A stretch of 43,939 bases of DNA from Nemertoderma westbladi (taxonomy: Eukaryota > Xenacoelomorpha > Nemertodermatida > Nemertodermatidae): contig JAUCBJ010005042.1 in NCBI GenBank assembly GCA_032718475.1, positions 1 through 43,939 of the forward strand, read 5' to 3'. The first letter of the stretch is position 1. Each line of letters opens with the position of its first letter. Both the position numbers and the translations under genes were made by a program. Of this stretch, positions 25,101 through 37,100 are shown piece by piece. The notes beneath the pieces were generated by a model. It worked only from the letters and a program-made list of their open reading frames with translations. It ran no database searches and was not told the DNA's origin.

Positions 25101-28100
25101 TTTATTCTCCACTCTTGTTTTGAAGTACTGTTTATTCTCCACTCTTGTATTCAAGTACTGTTTATTCTCCACTCTTGTTTTGAAGTACTGCTTATTCTCC
25201 ACTCTTGTTTGGAGTACTGTTTATTCTCCACTCTTGTTTGAAATACTGTTTATTCTCCACTCTTGTTTGAAGTACTGTTAATTCTCCACTCTTGTTTTGA
25301 AGTGCTGTTTATTCTCCACTCTTGTTTTGAAGTACTGTTTATTCTCCACTCTTGTTTTGAAATACTGTTAATTCTCCACTCTTGTTTTGAAGTGCTGTTT
25401 ATTCTCCACTCTTGTTTTGAAGTACTGTTTATTCTCCACTATTGTTTTGAAGTACTGTTTATTCTCCACTCTTGTTTTGAAGTACTGTTAATCCTCCACT
25501 CTTGTTTTGTGAAGTGCTGTTTATTCTCCACTCTTGTTTTGAAGTGCTGTTTATTCTCCACTCTTGTTTTGAAGTACTGTTTATTCTCCACTCTTGTTTT
25601 GAAGTACTGCTTATTCTCCACTCTTGTATTGAAGTACTGATTATTCTCCACTCTTGTTTGAAGTACTGTTTATTCTCCACTCTTGTTTTGAAGTACTGTT
25701 TATTCTCCACTCTTGTTTGAAGTACTGTTTATTCTCCACTCTTGTTTGAAGTACTGTTTATTCTCCACTCTTGTTTTGAAGTACTGTTTATTCTCCACTC
25801 TTGTTTGAAGTACTGTTTATTCTCCACTCTTGTTTGAAGTACTGTTTATTCTCCACTCTTGTTTTAAATTACTGCTTATTCTCCACTCTTGTTTGAAGTA
25901 CTGTTTATTCTCCACTCTTGTTTGAAGTACTGTTTATTCTCCACTCTTGTTTGAAGTACTGTTTATTCTCCACTCTTGTTTTGAAGTACTGTTTATTCTC
26001 CACTCTTGTTTTGAAGTACTGTTTATTCTCCACTCTTGTTTGAAGTACTGTTTATTCTCCACTCTTGTTTGAAGTACTGTTTATTATCCACTCTTGTTTT
26101 AAAGTACTGTTTATTCTCCACTCTTGTTTTGAAGTACTGTTTATTCTCCACTCTTGTTTGAAGTACTGTTTATTCTCCACTACTCTTGTTTTGAAGGTCT
26201 GATTACCAATAAAGTTGATCATGGCTGTTGGAATGAACATATGAACTGTAAGGGCACTGGAAGTTTCTCATTTCGAAAATTGATTAGATATAAGTAGTCG
26301 CGTAGGGGTGAAATGTTAATTTCATTTGTGCTATTTATGCTTTTTGATGATATGTATTTAAAGTACTATTTTAAAAAATAATAGGAAATTTATTAATTTG
26401 GCTAACTTATTATACGAAAATTGTAATTTAATTTACTATGAATTTCCAATTCATTTTATATCTAATTTTGCTCACTTAATTAGCTACTGTTTATAGAAGC
26501 AACTTTATGCAGGCAATACATCACCACCTCAGGGACTACCAATCTTTAATTTAATTAGTTGCATTATATACGGATATTGATAAAGTTGATTTATTACAAT
26601 ATTAATATTACACCGGTTATTATTGCCTTGTTTAGATCCTAATAATATTACATTCAACGCATCCAACTTCGCTGATTACGAAGCCAAGGTAACGAGTAAA
26701 ATCATACAACACAAACTGGGAAGCCACTATCTGTTAGCTTCACCACCACCAACAATGGGCGCTAGTCTACAACTAGCTGCTGCAGTGAGTATGAGTACTA
26801 GTAGCTACTGCAGTGAGTATGAGTGCTAGTATATATCTAGCTGTTGCAGTGAGTATGAGTGCTAGTCTACAACTAGCTGCTGCAGTGAGTATGAGTGCTA
26901 GTCTACAACTAGCTGCTGCAGTGAGTATGAGTGCTTGTCTACAACTAGCTGCTGCAGTGAGTATGAGTGCTAGTCTACAACTAGCTGTTGCAGTGAGTAT
27001 GAGTGCTAGTCTACAACTAGCTGCTGCAGTGAGTATGAGTGCTAGTAGCTACTGCAGTGAGTCTGAGTGCTAGTCTACAAATAGCTGCTGCAGTGAGTAT
27101 GAGTACTAGTAGCTACTGCAGTGAGTATGAGTGCTAGTCTACAACTAGCTGCTGCAGTGAGTATGGGTGCTAGTCTACAACTAGCTACTGCAGTGAGTAT
27201 GAGTGCTTGTCTACAACTAGCTGTTGCAGTGAGTATGAGTGCTAGTCTACAACTAGCTGCTGCAGTGAGTATGAGTGCTAGTCTACAACTAGCTGCTGCA
27301 GTGAGTATGAGTGCTAGTCTACAACTACCATCTGCAGTGAGTATGAGTGCTAGTCTACAACTAGCTACTACAGTGAGTATGAGTGCTAGTCTACAACTAG
27401 CTACTACAGTGAGTATGAGTGCTAGTCTACAACTAGCTACTACAGTGAGTATGAATGCTAGTCTACAACTAGCTACTACAGTGAGTATGAGTGCTAGTCT
27501 ACAACTAGCTACTACAGTGAATATAAGTACTAGCCTACAACTAGTTGCTGCAGTGAGTATGAGTGTTAGTATACAACTAGCTACTGCAGTGAGTATGAGT
27601 GCTAGTCTATAACTAGCTGCTGCAGTGAGTATGAGTGCTTGTCTACAACTAGCTGCTGCAGTGAGTATGAGTGCTAGTCTACCATTACCTGCCGCAGTGA
27701 GTATGAGTGCTAGTCTACAACTAGCTACTACAGTGAGTATGAGTGCTAGTCTACAACTAGCTACTACAGTGAGTATGAGTGCTAGTCTACAACTAGCTAC
27801 TACAGTGAGTATGAGTGCTAGTCTACAACTAGCTACTACAGTGAATATAAGTACTAGCCTACAACTAGTTGCTGCAGTGAGTATGAGTGTTAGTATACAA
27901 CTAGCTACTGCAGTAATTATGAGTGCTAGTCTGCAATTAGCTACTACAGTGAATATGAGTCCTAGTCTACAACTAGCTACTGCAGTGAGTATGAGTGCTA
28001 GTCTATAACTAGCTGCTGCAGTGAGTATGAGTGCTTGTCTACAACTAGCTGCTGCAGTGAGTATGAGTGCTAGTCTACCACTACCTGCCGCAGTGAGTAT

Positions 28101-31100
28101 GAGTGCTAGTCTACAACTAGCTACTGCAGTGAGTAATAGTGCTAGTCTACAACTAGCTACTGCAGTGAGTATGAGTGCTAGTCTACAACTAGCTACTGCA
28201 CTGAGTAATAGTGCTTGTCTACAACTAGCTGCTGCAGTGAGTATGAGTGCTAGTCTACAACTAGCTGCTGCAGTGAATATAAGTACTAGTCTACAACTAG
28301 CTACTGTAGTGAGTATGAGTACTAGTCTACAACTAGCTGCTGTTGTGAGTATGAGTGCTAGTCTATAACTAGCTGCTGCAGTGAGTATGAGTGCTTGTCT
28401 ACAACTAGCTGCTGCAGTGAGTATGAGTGCTAGTCTACCACTACCTGCCGCAGTGAGTATGAGTGCTAGACTAGAACTAGCTGCTGCAGTGAGTATGAGT
28501 GCTAGTCTAAAACTAGCTGATGCAGTGAGTATGAGTGCTAGTCTACAACTAGCTACTACAGTGAGTATGAGTGCTTGTCTACAACTAGCTGCTGCAGTGA
28601 GTATGAGTGCTAGTCTACAACTAGCTGCTGCAGTGAATATAAGTACTAGTCTACAACTAGCTACTGTAGTGAGTATGAGTGCTTGTCTACAACTAGCTGC
28701 TGCAGTGAGTATGAGTGCTAGTCTACAACTAACTGCTGCAGTGAATATGAGCGCTAGTCTACAACTAGCTACTGCAGTGAGTATGAGTGCTAGTCTACAA
28801 CTAGCTACTGCAGTGAGTATGAGTGCTAGTCTACAACTAGCTGCTGCAGTGAGTATGAGTACTAGTCTACAACTAGCTGCTGCACTGAGTATGAGTGCTA
28901 GTCTACAACTAGCTGCTGCACTGAGTATGAGTGCTTGTCTACAACTAGCTGCTGCAGTGAGTATGAGTGCTAGTCTACAACTAGCTGCTGCAGTGAGTAT
29001 GAGTGCTAGTCTATAACTAGCTGGTGCACTGAGTATGAGTGCTTGTCTACAACTAGCTGCTGCAGTGAGTATGAGTGCTAGTCTACAACTAGCTGCTGCA
29101 CTGAGTATGAGTGCTTGTCTACAACTAGCTGCTGCAGTGAGTATGAGTGCTAGTCTACAACTAGCTGCTGCACTGAGTATGAGTGCTTGTCTACAACTAG
29201 CTGCTGCAGTGAGTATGAGTGCTAGTCTACAACTAGCTGCTGCAGTGAATATGAGTGCTAGTCTACAACTAGCTACTGCAGTGAGTATGAGTGCTAGTCT
29301 ACAACTAGCTACTGCAGTGAGTATGAGTGCTAGTCTACAACTAGCTGCCTTAGTGAGTATGAGTGCTAGTCTACAACTAGCTACTACAGTGAGTATGAGT
29401 GCTAGTCTACAACTAGCTACTGCAGTGAGTATGAGTGCTAGTCTACAACTAGCTGCTGCAGTGAGTATGAGTGCTTGTCTACAACTAGCTGCTGCAGTGA
29501 GTATGAGTGCTTGTCTACAACTAGCTGCTGCAGTGAGTATGAGTGCTAGTCTACAACTAGCTGCTGCACTGAGTATGAGTGTTAGTCTACAACTAGCTGC
29601 CCTAGTGAGTATGAGTGCTAGTCTACAACTAGCTACTGCAGTGAGTATGAGTGCTAGTCTACAACTAGCTACTACAGTGAGTATGAGTGCTAGTCTACAA
29701 CTAGGTGCTGCAGTGAGTATGAGTGTTTGTCTACAACTAGCTGCTGCACTGAGTATGAGTGTTAGTCTACAACTAGCTGCCCTAGTGAGTATGAGTGCTA
29801 GTCTACAACTAGCTGCTGCAGTGAGTATGAGTGCTAGTCTACAACTAGCTACTACAGTGAGTATGAGTGCTAGTCTACAACTAGGTGCTGCAGTGAGTAT
29901 GAGTGTTTGTCTACAACTAGCTGCTGCAGTGAGTATGAGTGCTAGTCTACAACTAGCTGCCCTAGTGAGTATGAGTGCTAGTCTACAACTAGCTGCTGCA
30001 GTGAGTATGAGTGTTTGTCTACAACTAGCTGCTGCAGTGAGTATGAGTGCTAGTCTACAACTAGCTGCCCTAGTGAGTATGAGTGCTAGTCTACAACTAG
30101 CTGCTGCAGTGAGTATGAGTGTTTGTCTACAACTAGCTGCTGCAGTGAGTATGAGTGCTAGTCTACAACTAGCTGCCCTAGTGAGTATGAGTGCTAGTCT
30201 ACAACTAGCTGCTGCAGTGAGTATGAGTGTTAGTCTACAACTAGCTGCTGCAGTGAGTATGAGTGCTAGTCTACAACTAGCTGCTGCAGTGAGTATGAGT
30301 GCTAGTCTACAACTAGCTGCCCTAGTGAGTATGAGTGCTAGTCTACAACTAGCTGCTGCAGTGAGTATGAGTGTTTGTCTACAACTAGCTGCTGCAGTGA
30401 GTATGAGTGCTAGTCTACAACTAGCTGCCCTAGTGAGTATGAGTGCTAGTCTACAACTAGCTGCTGCAGTGAGTATGAGTGTTTGTCTACAACTAGCTGC
30501 TGCAGTGAGTATGAGTGCTAGTCTACAACTAGCTGCCCTAGTGAGTATGAGTGCTAGTCTACAACTAGCTGCTGCAGTGAGTATGAGTGTTAGTCTACAA
30601 CTAGCTGCTGCAGTGAGTATGAGTGCTAGTCTACAACTAGCTGCTGCAGTGAGTATGAGTGCTAGTCTACAACTAGTTGCTGCAGTGAGTATGAGTGCTA
30701 GTCTACAACTAGCTACTACAGTGAGTATGAGTGCTTGTCTACAACTAGCTGCTGCAGTGAGTATGAGTGCTAGTCTACAACTAGCTGCCCTAGTGAGTAT
30801 GAGTGCTAGTCTACAACTAGCTCCCCGAGTGAGTATGAGTACTAGTCTACAACTAGCTGCTGCCGTGAGTATGAGTGCTAGTCTACAACCAGCTGTTGCA
30901 GTGAGTATGAGTGCTAGTCTACAACTAGCTACTGCAGTAATTATGAGTGCTAGTCTACAACTAGCAGCTGCAGTGAGTATGAGTGTTAGTCTACAACTAG
31001 CTGCTGCAGTGAGTATGAGTGCTAGTGTACAACCAGCTGTTGCAGTGAGTATGAGTGCTAGTCTACAACTAGCTACTGCAGTAATTATGAGTGCTAGTCT

Positions 31101-34100
31101 ACAACTAGCTGATGCACTGAGTATGACTGCTTGTCTACAACTAGCTGCCCTAGTGAGTATGAGTGATAGTCTACAACTAGCTGCTTCAGTGAGTATGAGT
31201 GCTAGTGTACAACTAGCTGCTGCAGTGAGTATGAGTGCTAGTCTACAACTAGCTGATGCACTGAGTATGACTGCTTGTCTACAACTAGCTGCCCTAGTGA
31301 GTATGAGTGATAGTCTACAACTAGCTGCTTCAGTGAGTATGAGTGCTAGTGTACAACTAGCTGCTTCAGTGAGTATGAGTGCTAGTCTACAACTAGCAGC
31401 TGCAGTGAGTATGAGTGTTAGTCTACAACTAGCTACTGCAGTGAGTATGAGTGCTAGTATATATCTAGCTGTTGCAGTGAGTATGAGTACTTGTCTACAA
31501 CTAGCTGCTGCAGTGAGTATGAGTGCTTGTCTACAACTAGCTGCTTCAGTGAGTATGAGTGCTTGTCTACAACTAGCTGCTGCAGTGAGTATGAGTGCTA
31601 GTCTACAACTAGCTGATGCACTGAGTATGACTGCTTGTCTACAACTAGCTGCCCTAGTGAGTATGAGTGATAGTCTACAACTAGCTGCTTCAGTGAGTAT
31701 GAGTGCTAGTGTACAACTAGCTGCTGCAGTGAGTATGAGTGCTAGTCTACAACTAGCTGCTGCAGTGAGTATGAGTGCTAGTCTACAACTAGCTGCTGCA
31801 GTGAGTATGAGTACTAGCCTACAACTACAACTAGCTGCTGCAGTGAGTATGATGATTTATAATGTCCATTTTATAATTTATATTCTAAGTCGTTTTGGAA
31901 GGGTAAGTGTTGAATCCACTTGGTCCACACCACCCCCCCTCCCCTTTATATTGTAAATAAAGTTCATAATTAATAAAATAATGTTGATATATATGAGTCA
32001 AAGATTTTTTCTAAATGTAATCGAGTAGAAAGACTTTCCGTTTAAATATTATTCATCATGAATTATTCTGATTTTATTCTAAAAAAAATTTAAAGAAATA
32101 ATTTAATTAAAACATAACTCAGTGAGCCTGCAAATTAATCCACGCTGTCTATCAGGGGGGGGGGGGGGGGGTAATTACTCGCAAACAGAGGAAATTATAG
32201 CAGATTCGAGACACAGAGCCCATGCCAAAGTTTAGAAGAAGCGAGTGAGCCATTAAACTCCCAGGTTGCTGTATGAATGCTACAATGGGGGGTTTACGCG
32301 AGTTTGAGTTTGAGTAAACCAGATAGGTTTGAGCTAGTGAGAGGTAGGTAAGAGAAAAGGTACCCAGTTTGAGAAAAGTACTGCTACAGATTAACACAAT
32401 TATGTATATTTAGATACTGGATGGACTGGAATTAAAAAACGATTCATTGGCTGATCGGGTTCTATTATACCACGAGTTGGACGAGGCGATACGGTACGGG
32501 ATCGCATATTCGGCGGGGTTGGGCGATCCAGCGTTCTCGGGTTAGTGAAACGCATTTACTCGAACAAGCAACTAGAAGTTCTTTACTAATGTTTGTATTA
32601 ATTTATGATTACCGCCACTTTACTGTGATTTGGAGAGTCAAAGACGCAAAATAACTCCAATTTTATTTTTTTTTTTTACAGTTTTATTTGAATTTTATAT
32701 ATTTTTTAATTTCTCCCGATTAATTATTTAAAAGTGAAACAATAATGGCTACCGCAACACTGCAAAAACGAGATCTAATGGCCCATGTGAAGTATACCAG
32801 ACTTTCTGCTGTTATATTTCACTTTGCAGTTTACCCCTATGTGAAGAATAACAGATTTTCCAGGTTACTGAATCTAACCAAAACAATAAACGAATTAGTA
32901 AGTTAACAGGTTATACTGTAAGACAGATACGAGCGCTATAAAACTCTTAATAAGGCGTAGTTAAAGAATTCAAATTATTCACATATAATATTCCAATCAA
33001 ATTTAGACCGAAAAGTGAAATTCTTTACACGGGCTGACATAATCAAATCTTGAACATAAACTTACACTCAAAGAGCCTCCCTCTAACTGCAAAATACTGG
33101 ATAATAAATACATACTGTATAATTAATTAATACACACTTGTGTGTAAGATTATCGCTCTATATTTTAGGCCTATTATTTTACGAATGATTTGTTGTAAGT
33201 ATTAACGTACTTAGGTACATAATAATGGTAATAAAATAAATGGACTTGGTTGCTTACTACTGTATTGTACAGAAGGTCTGCAATTAATATACAAAGTTAT
33301 TATATATCTTTTTAAGTTTTTAAATTATTTTGCTAACTAATGTTTTTCACTGTATCATTACTACTGCATTTCTAACAATAGTAGTCTGTAACCACAAAAG
33401 CTTCCAACTTCCTATCGTCATTGAATACCAACCAAGCATAAATCCAGTCACCTCCATCAGAATCAACCATGAATTCGTCATACACTCCGCAGGAATCGCT
33501 AGCTAGCATCAGGGTTGAGACCTTCCCATCTGTTTTAACCTCTAGTTTGTATTTATCTAAAAGAGTTAGAGTGTCGATTTCTTCTTCATCGTCTCCTTCT
33601 TCGTCCTCAGATTCATCAGAGTTCTCCTTATTTTCCTCAGACTCGATCTTTTGAAGCAGATTTACTCCCCACTCCTTGTCTACAACTAACACTCCATGAG
33701 AGCTGCCCTTGTAGCGTTGAAACGCTCCGCTGTGATGGTAACCCCAATCGTAGCGGTTGACAAACTTAATGTCTGCCATGTGATCCGGCGTCCACGAAAA
33801 CCCTTCACTCTTCAAACTCCTTTCAACAATCGTATCAGGGTCGCACTCTTCATGACAGAACACAATATAATCAATATCAAAGTGCTGGTCAACATCTGTC
33901 CTGGTCTTCAGGAATCGATTCCATTGGCCGTTTTTGGCTTTGGAACGATACTGATGGTCGACTTGGTAGTGTGTGACGCCTAACCCATCACTGACAGTCT
34001 TCCCAAGATCGCTGTCAAAATTTTTTGACCTAACTCCCTCTAAAACAGTGTCCAGTTGACCCCACAAAATTTCTCCTGAGGTAATGGTGAATGTCATTAT

Positions 34101-37100
34101 CAATCAATGCCTCTTACAGTAATATTCAATTTAAAAAAAAATCCTCCAAAAATACTTCTGTCACTAAAGTAGTTGGACACAGGACCTAGGCCCTAGGCCT
34201 ACTGTAAAATATAGTGTAGGCCTACTGTAAAATATAGTGTAGGCCTACTACTGAACTATAAGAATTGTTTGTAAGTAATTGTCTTGTGTTTGTGTATGCA
34301 AACAGGCACAGGCAGAGAGAGTGATGGTATGTACATAAGGCCTACATACTGTCTCATTCTAGCAGTAGCAATTCTCATACGATCAGCAGTCACTCAGTCA
34401 CCTTTTACAATACACCTTAATCCACCACCACATTCACCACTCATGAAATGATAATACTTTAAGTATGTAGGTAATTAACACAACAATACACTGGCCGATA
34501 GGCGTTCCCAAACATTTAACCAATCATGTGTAAGGAAACAGTATAATAGAAGGATGGAAAGAAAGCTGATGGCTTCTATATTGGAGCCAATATTTTATCC
34601 AAAATCGACTGTGTATTTAATAAACATTATTATAAGTAATCCAAGAAAGATAACATAGAAGTATACCAGACTTTCTGCTGTTATATTTCACTTTACAGAA
34701 TACCCCATGTTGTGAAGAATGGTTTACTCTAAAAACCCAGGTTACAGTAGAAGGTCTGAATCTAACCAAAACAATAAACGAATTAGTATATGTACACGTA
34801 GGCGTACAGGCTATACGATAGAAATAAGCGCTAAAAAATGCTTAAGGAGAAATTAAATAATACAAATTCTTCATAAATAAATATCATTTAGACCGAAACG
34901 TGAAAACCTGGTATTCTTCACATGGTACCGGTAATTTTTTTAAATCGCTGCCTCTCTTTAAATCACACAACTGTATGTTTTTGTTGCCCTAATTTCAGAT
35001 ACGATCTGGAGTTATATTGAAACATTTTTGAAACAAAGTAACATTAATGAGCTCAGGAGTGAGAGAGACTTAGGTGCGATGGGCTACTCTCAGTTGGTTG
35101 CGGGAGTTAAGTGGGCTGAAGATATGAAGTTATTCGATCAGGGTGGGACTTCCAGTGTTGTGGCTGTGGATAGTCACGGGAACATAGCGGTGGCATCAAG
35201 TTCCATTGGATCAGAGTAAGTTACAATACGAGGTTCCTACAAAACGCTATTTATTCATATTTAACTACAAAGATAAAGTTTTAACTATGCGTTATTTTGG
35301 TACCATACCAGTACTTTAAATCTGGGAAATATATTATATTAATCACCTTATTATAATATTAACATAACATCCGACCTTATATCGTCCCTTTCATTTTCAA
35401 AAAACCTAAATGACAAAATTGACTTTTCCTGTAAAAGGGCATTTTTGATTCTAATTTTGTTTGCAAGTAATACTCCAGGATTTTGGTCTTATTTACTTTT
35501 AAATACATTAAATATAACGATTTTAAACAAAAACAGTTTTAGTATTGGAATTATGTAACATATTAGGTAGGAAACTATGTATAGGGATTAGGTTGTTTCA
35601 AAAAAATATATTACATGTTTTACAATGATTACTCAAAAAACATTAAAACTCTTAAGACAAATTCGATTATTAAGTTATAAAATAGAAATCAAATCTCCCC
35701 CGATCATAATAAACAACCATTCTACCTCTCGATTCGTTGTTTCCAATTTTATATCAACGTTTCCCGGGCTTACTCTATTTATAATAGTAAAATGTATTAT
35801 ATAGGTTGTTTTAAAAATTATATATTTATTATGCGGTCTATGTAAAACTGGCATATAGGTGGTTACAAAACGATTAAATATCTCAGTTATACGTGGAGTA
35901 TGGCCTTCTAAGTGTGTTAATCGGATTCAGAATACATTTTAACATAAAGAAATGCAGCAATCTCCATTTCGGCAAAAATGGCATATAGGTGGTTTCAAAA
36001 TGAAAGGGACGATATGTATAGTCAGTCATACAGTACTTATGCTAACTGACATTTTCAAAACATGATTGACAAACGTGATTATGGTGATTTACTTACGATT
36101 TTGTTTTATTTGAGTACAGAGGTGTAATAAGTATCAGGGTGGTACAACAGAGACACTAAATTTTTTTCTAAAGAAGTCATTGAGTGTTGAGTTAGGGAAT
36201 ATTCCTCAAAAAACGAATTATAACAAGTTTCACAAATCAATTTAACATTTCAGGCCTCAACCTACGGAGCCCCTAAAGGGACATGAGAAATGTTTTTTTT
36301 TCGCTAAGTCGTGCGAACGACTTAGTATGTCGTGCGAACGACTTACTAAGTCGTGCGAACGACATACTAACTCGTGCGAACGACTTAGTATGTCGTGCGA
36401 ACGACGTACTAAGTCGTGCGAACGACTTAACTAACTCGTGCGAACGACTTACTAAGTCGAGCGAACGACTTACTAAGTCGTGCTAAGTACTAAGTACTTA
36501 CTATTGTACTAAGGAAGTGCAATTTTTTCACATGTCCCTTTAGGGGCTCCGTACCAACCTGCCCATAAATATTAATTATATATATAGTATACTGTACGTA
36601 CATGTAGAGTACAATGATTGGTACTATTAAAATTTTCATTTTCAAGTCCCAGTGTCTGCTTCTTTATAAGGAACGCAATTAGGGAAGACCCTCTCTCTAT
36701 CCTTAATCCATTCTACTGTACCTATACAGTATGTCAACCCCTAGGCCTACAGTACATACAGTATATCGACCGACAATTAATTATTTATAGAACTGTATTC
36801 TGTTCTGTATAAATAACACTAACTATACTGTTACAGGTTTGGATCCCATTTTATGTCAAAGTCAACTGGGATCTTACTAAATAACAGAATGGCGGATTTC
36901 ACCGAAGAAACACACTTTACTGGGTGTAAGTATAACTATTTATTATACGACTACAGTAGTTATTTAATGTAGCTGACCCAGAGATATATATATTCCCGAG
37001 CGTAGTCAATTAAACATCAAGCGATCTAAAGCACTTTTATTCCTCAAAATTGCTTCCCTTGCTCCGTGCCGAAAACTGCGTTTAAAATACAACTGTAAGT

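Noticed and set aside
17986-26197. Many ORFs of 60-165 codons on both strands of the intron 6 array
   Set aside because: All encode permutations of the 29/30-bp unit and change frame whenever a unit gains or loses a T. There is no start context, signal or domain.
17986-31850. CRISPR array
   Set aside because: Units are contiguous tandem copies with no unique spacers, in a eukaryotic intron.
26785-31850. Recursive (ratchet) splice sites in each 36-bp unit
   Set aside because: The CAG and GTGAGT overlap by one G (CAGTGAGT) rather than abutting as CAG|GT, and there is no polypyrimidine tract before the AG.
29035-31956. 973-codon ORF and related ORFs (27121-27612, 27625-28008, 28381-29016) as repeat-protein genes
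   Set aside because: They exist because a 36-bp period is divisible by 3. They lie inside intron 7, each unit carries an intron start (GTGAGT), and the flanking exons splice perfectly without them.
33469-33983. Plus-strand ORFs opposite the antisense gene
   Set aside because: They are shadows of the 241-codon minus-strand ORF, with a Ser-rich run produced by its acidic codons read backwards.
34098-34103. Upstream start for the antisense ORF at 34103
   Set aside because: That position is TTG; the first ATG is at 34097-34095, so the protein is 241 residues.
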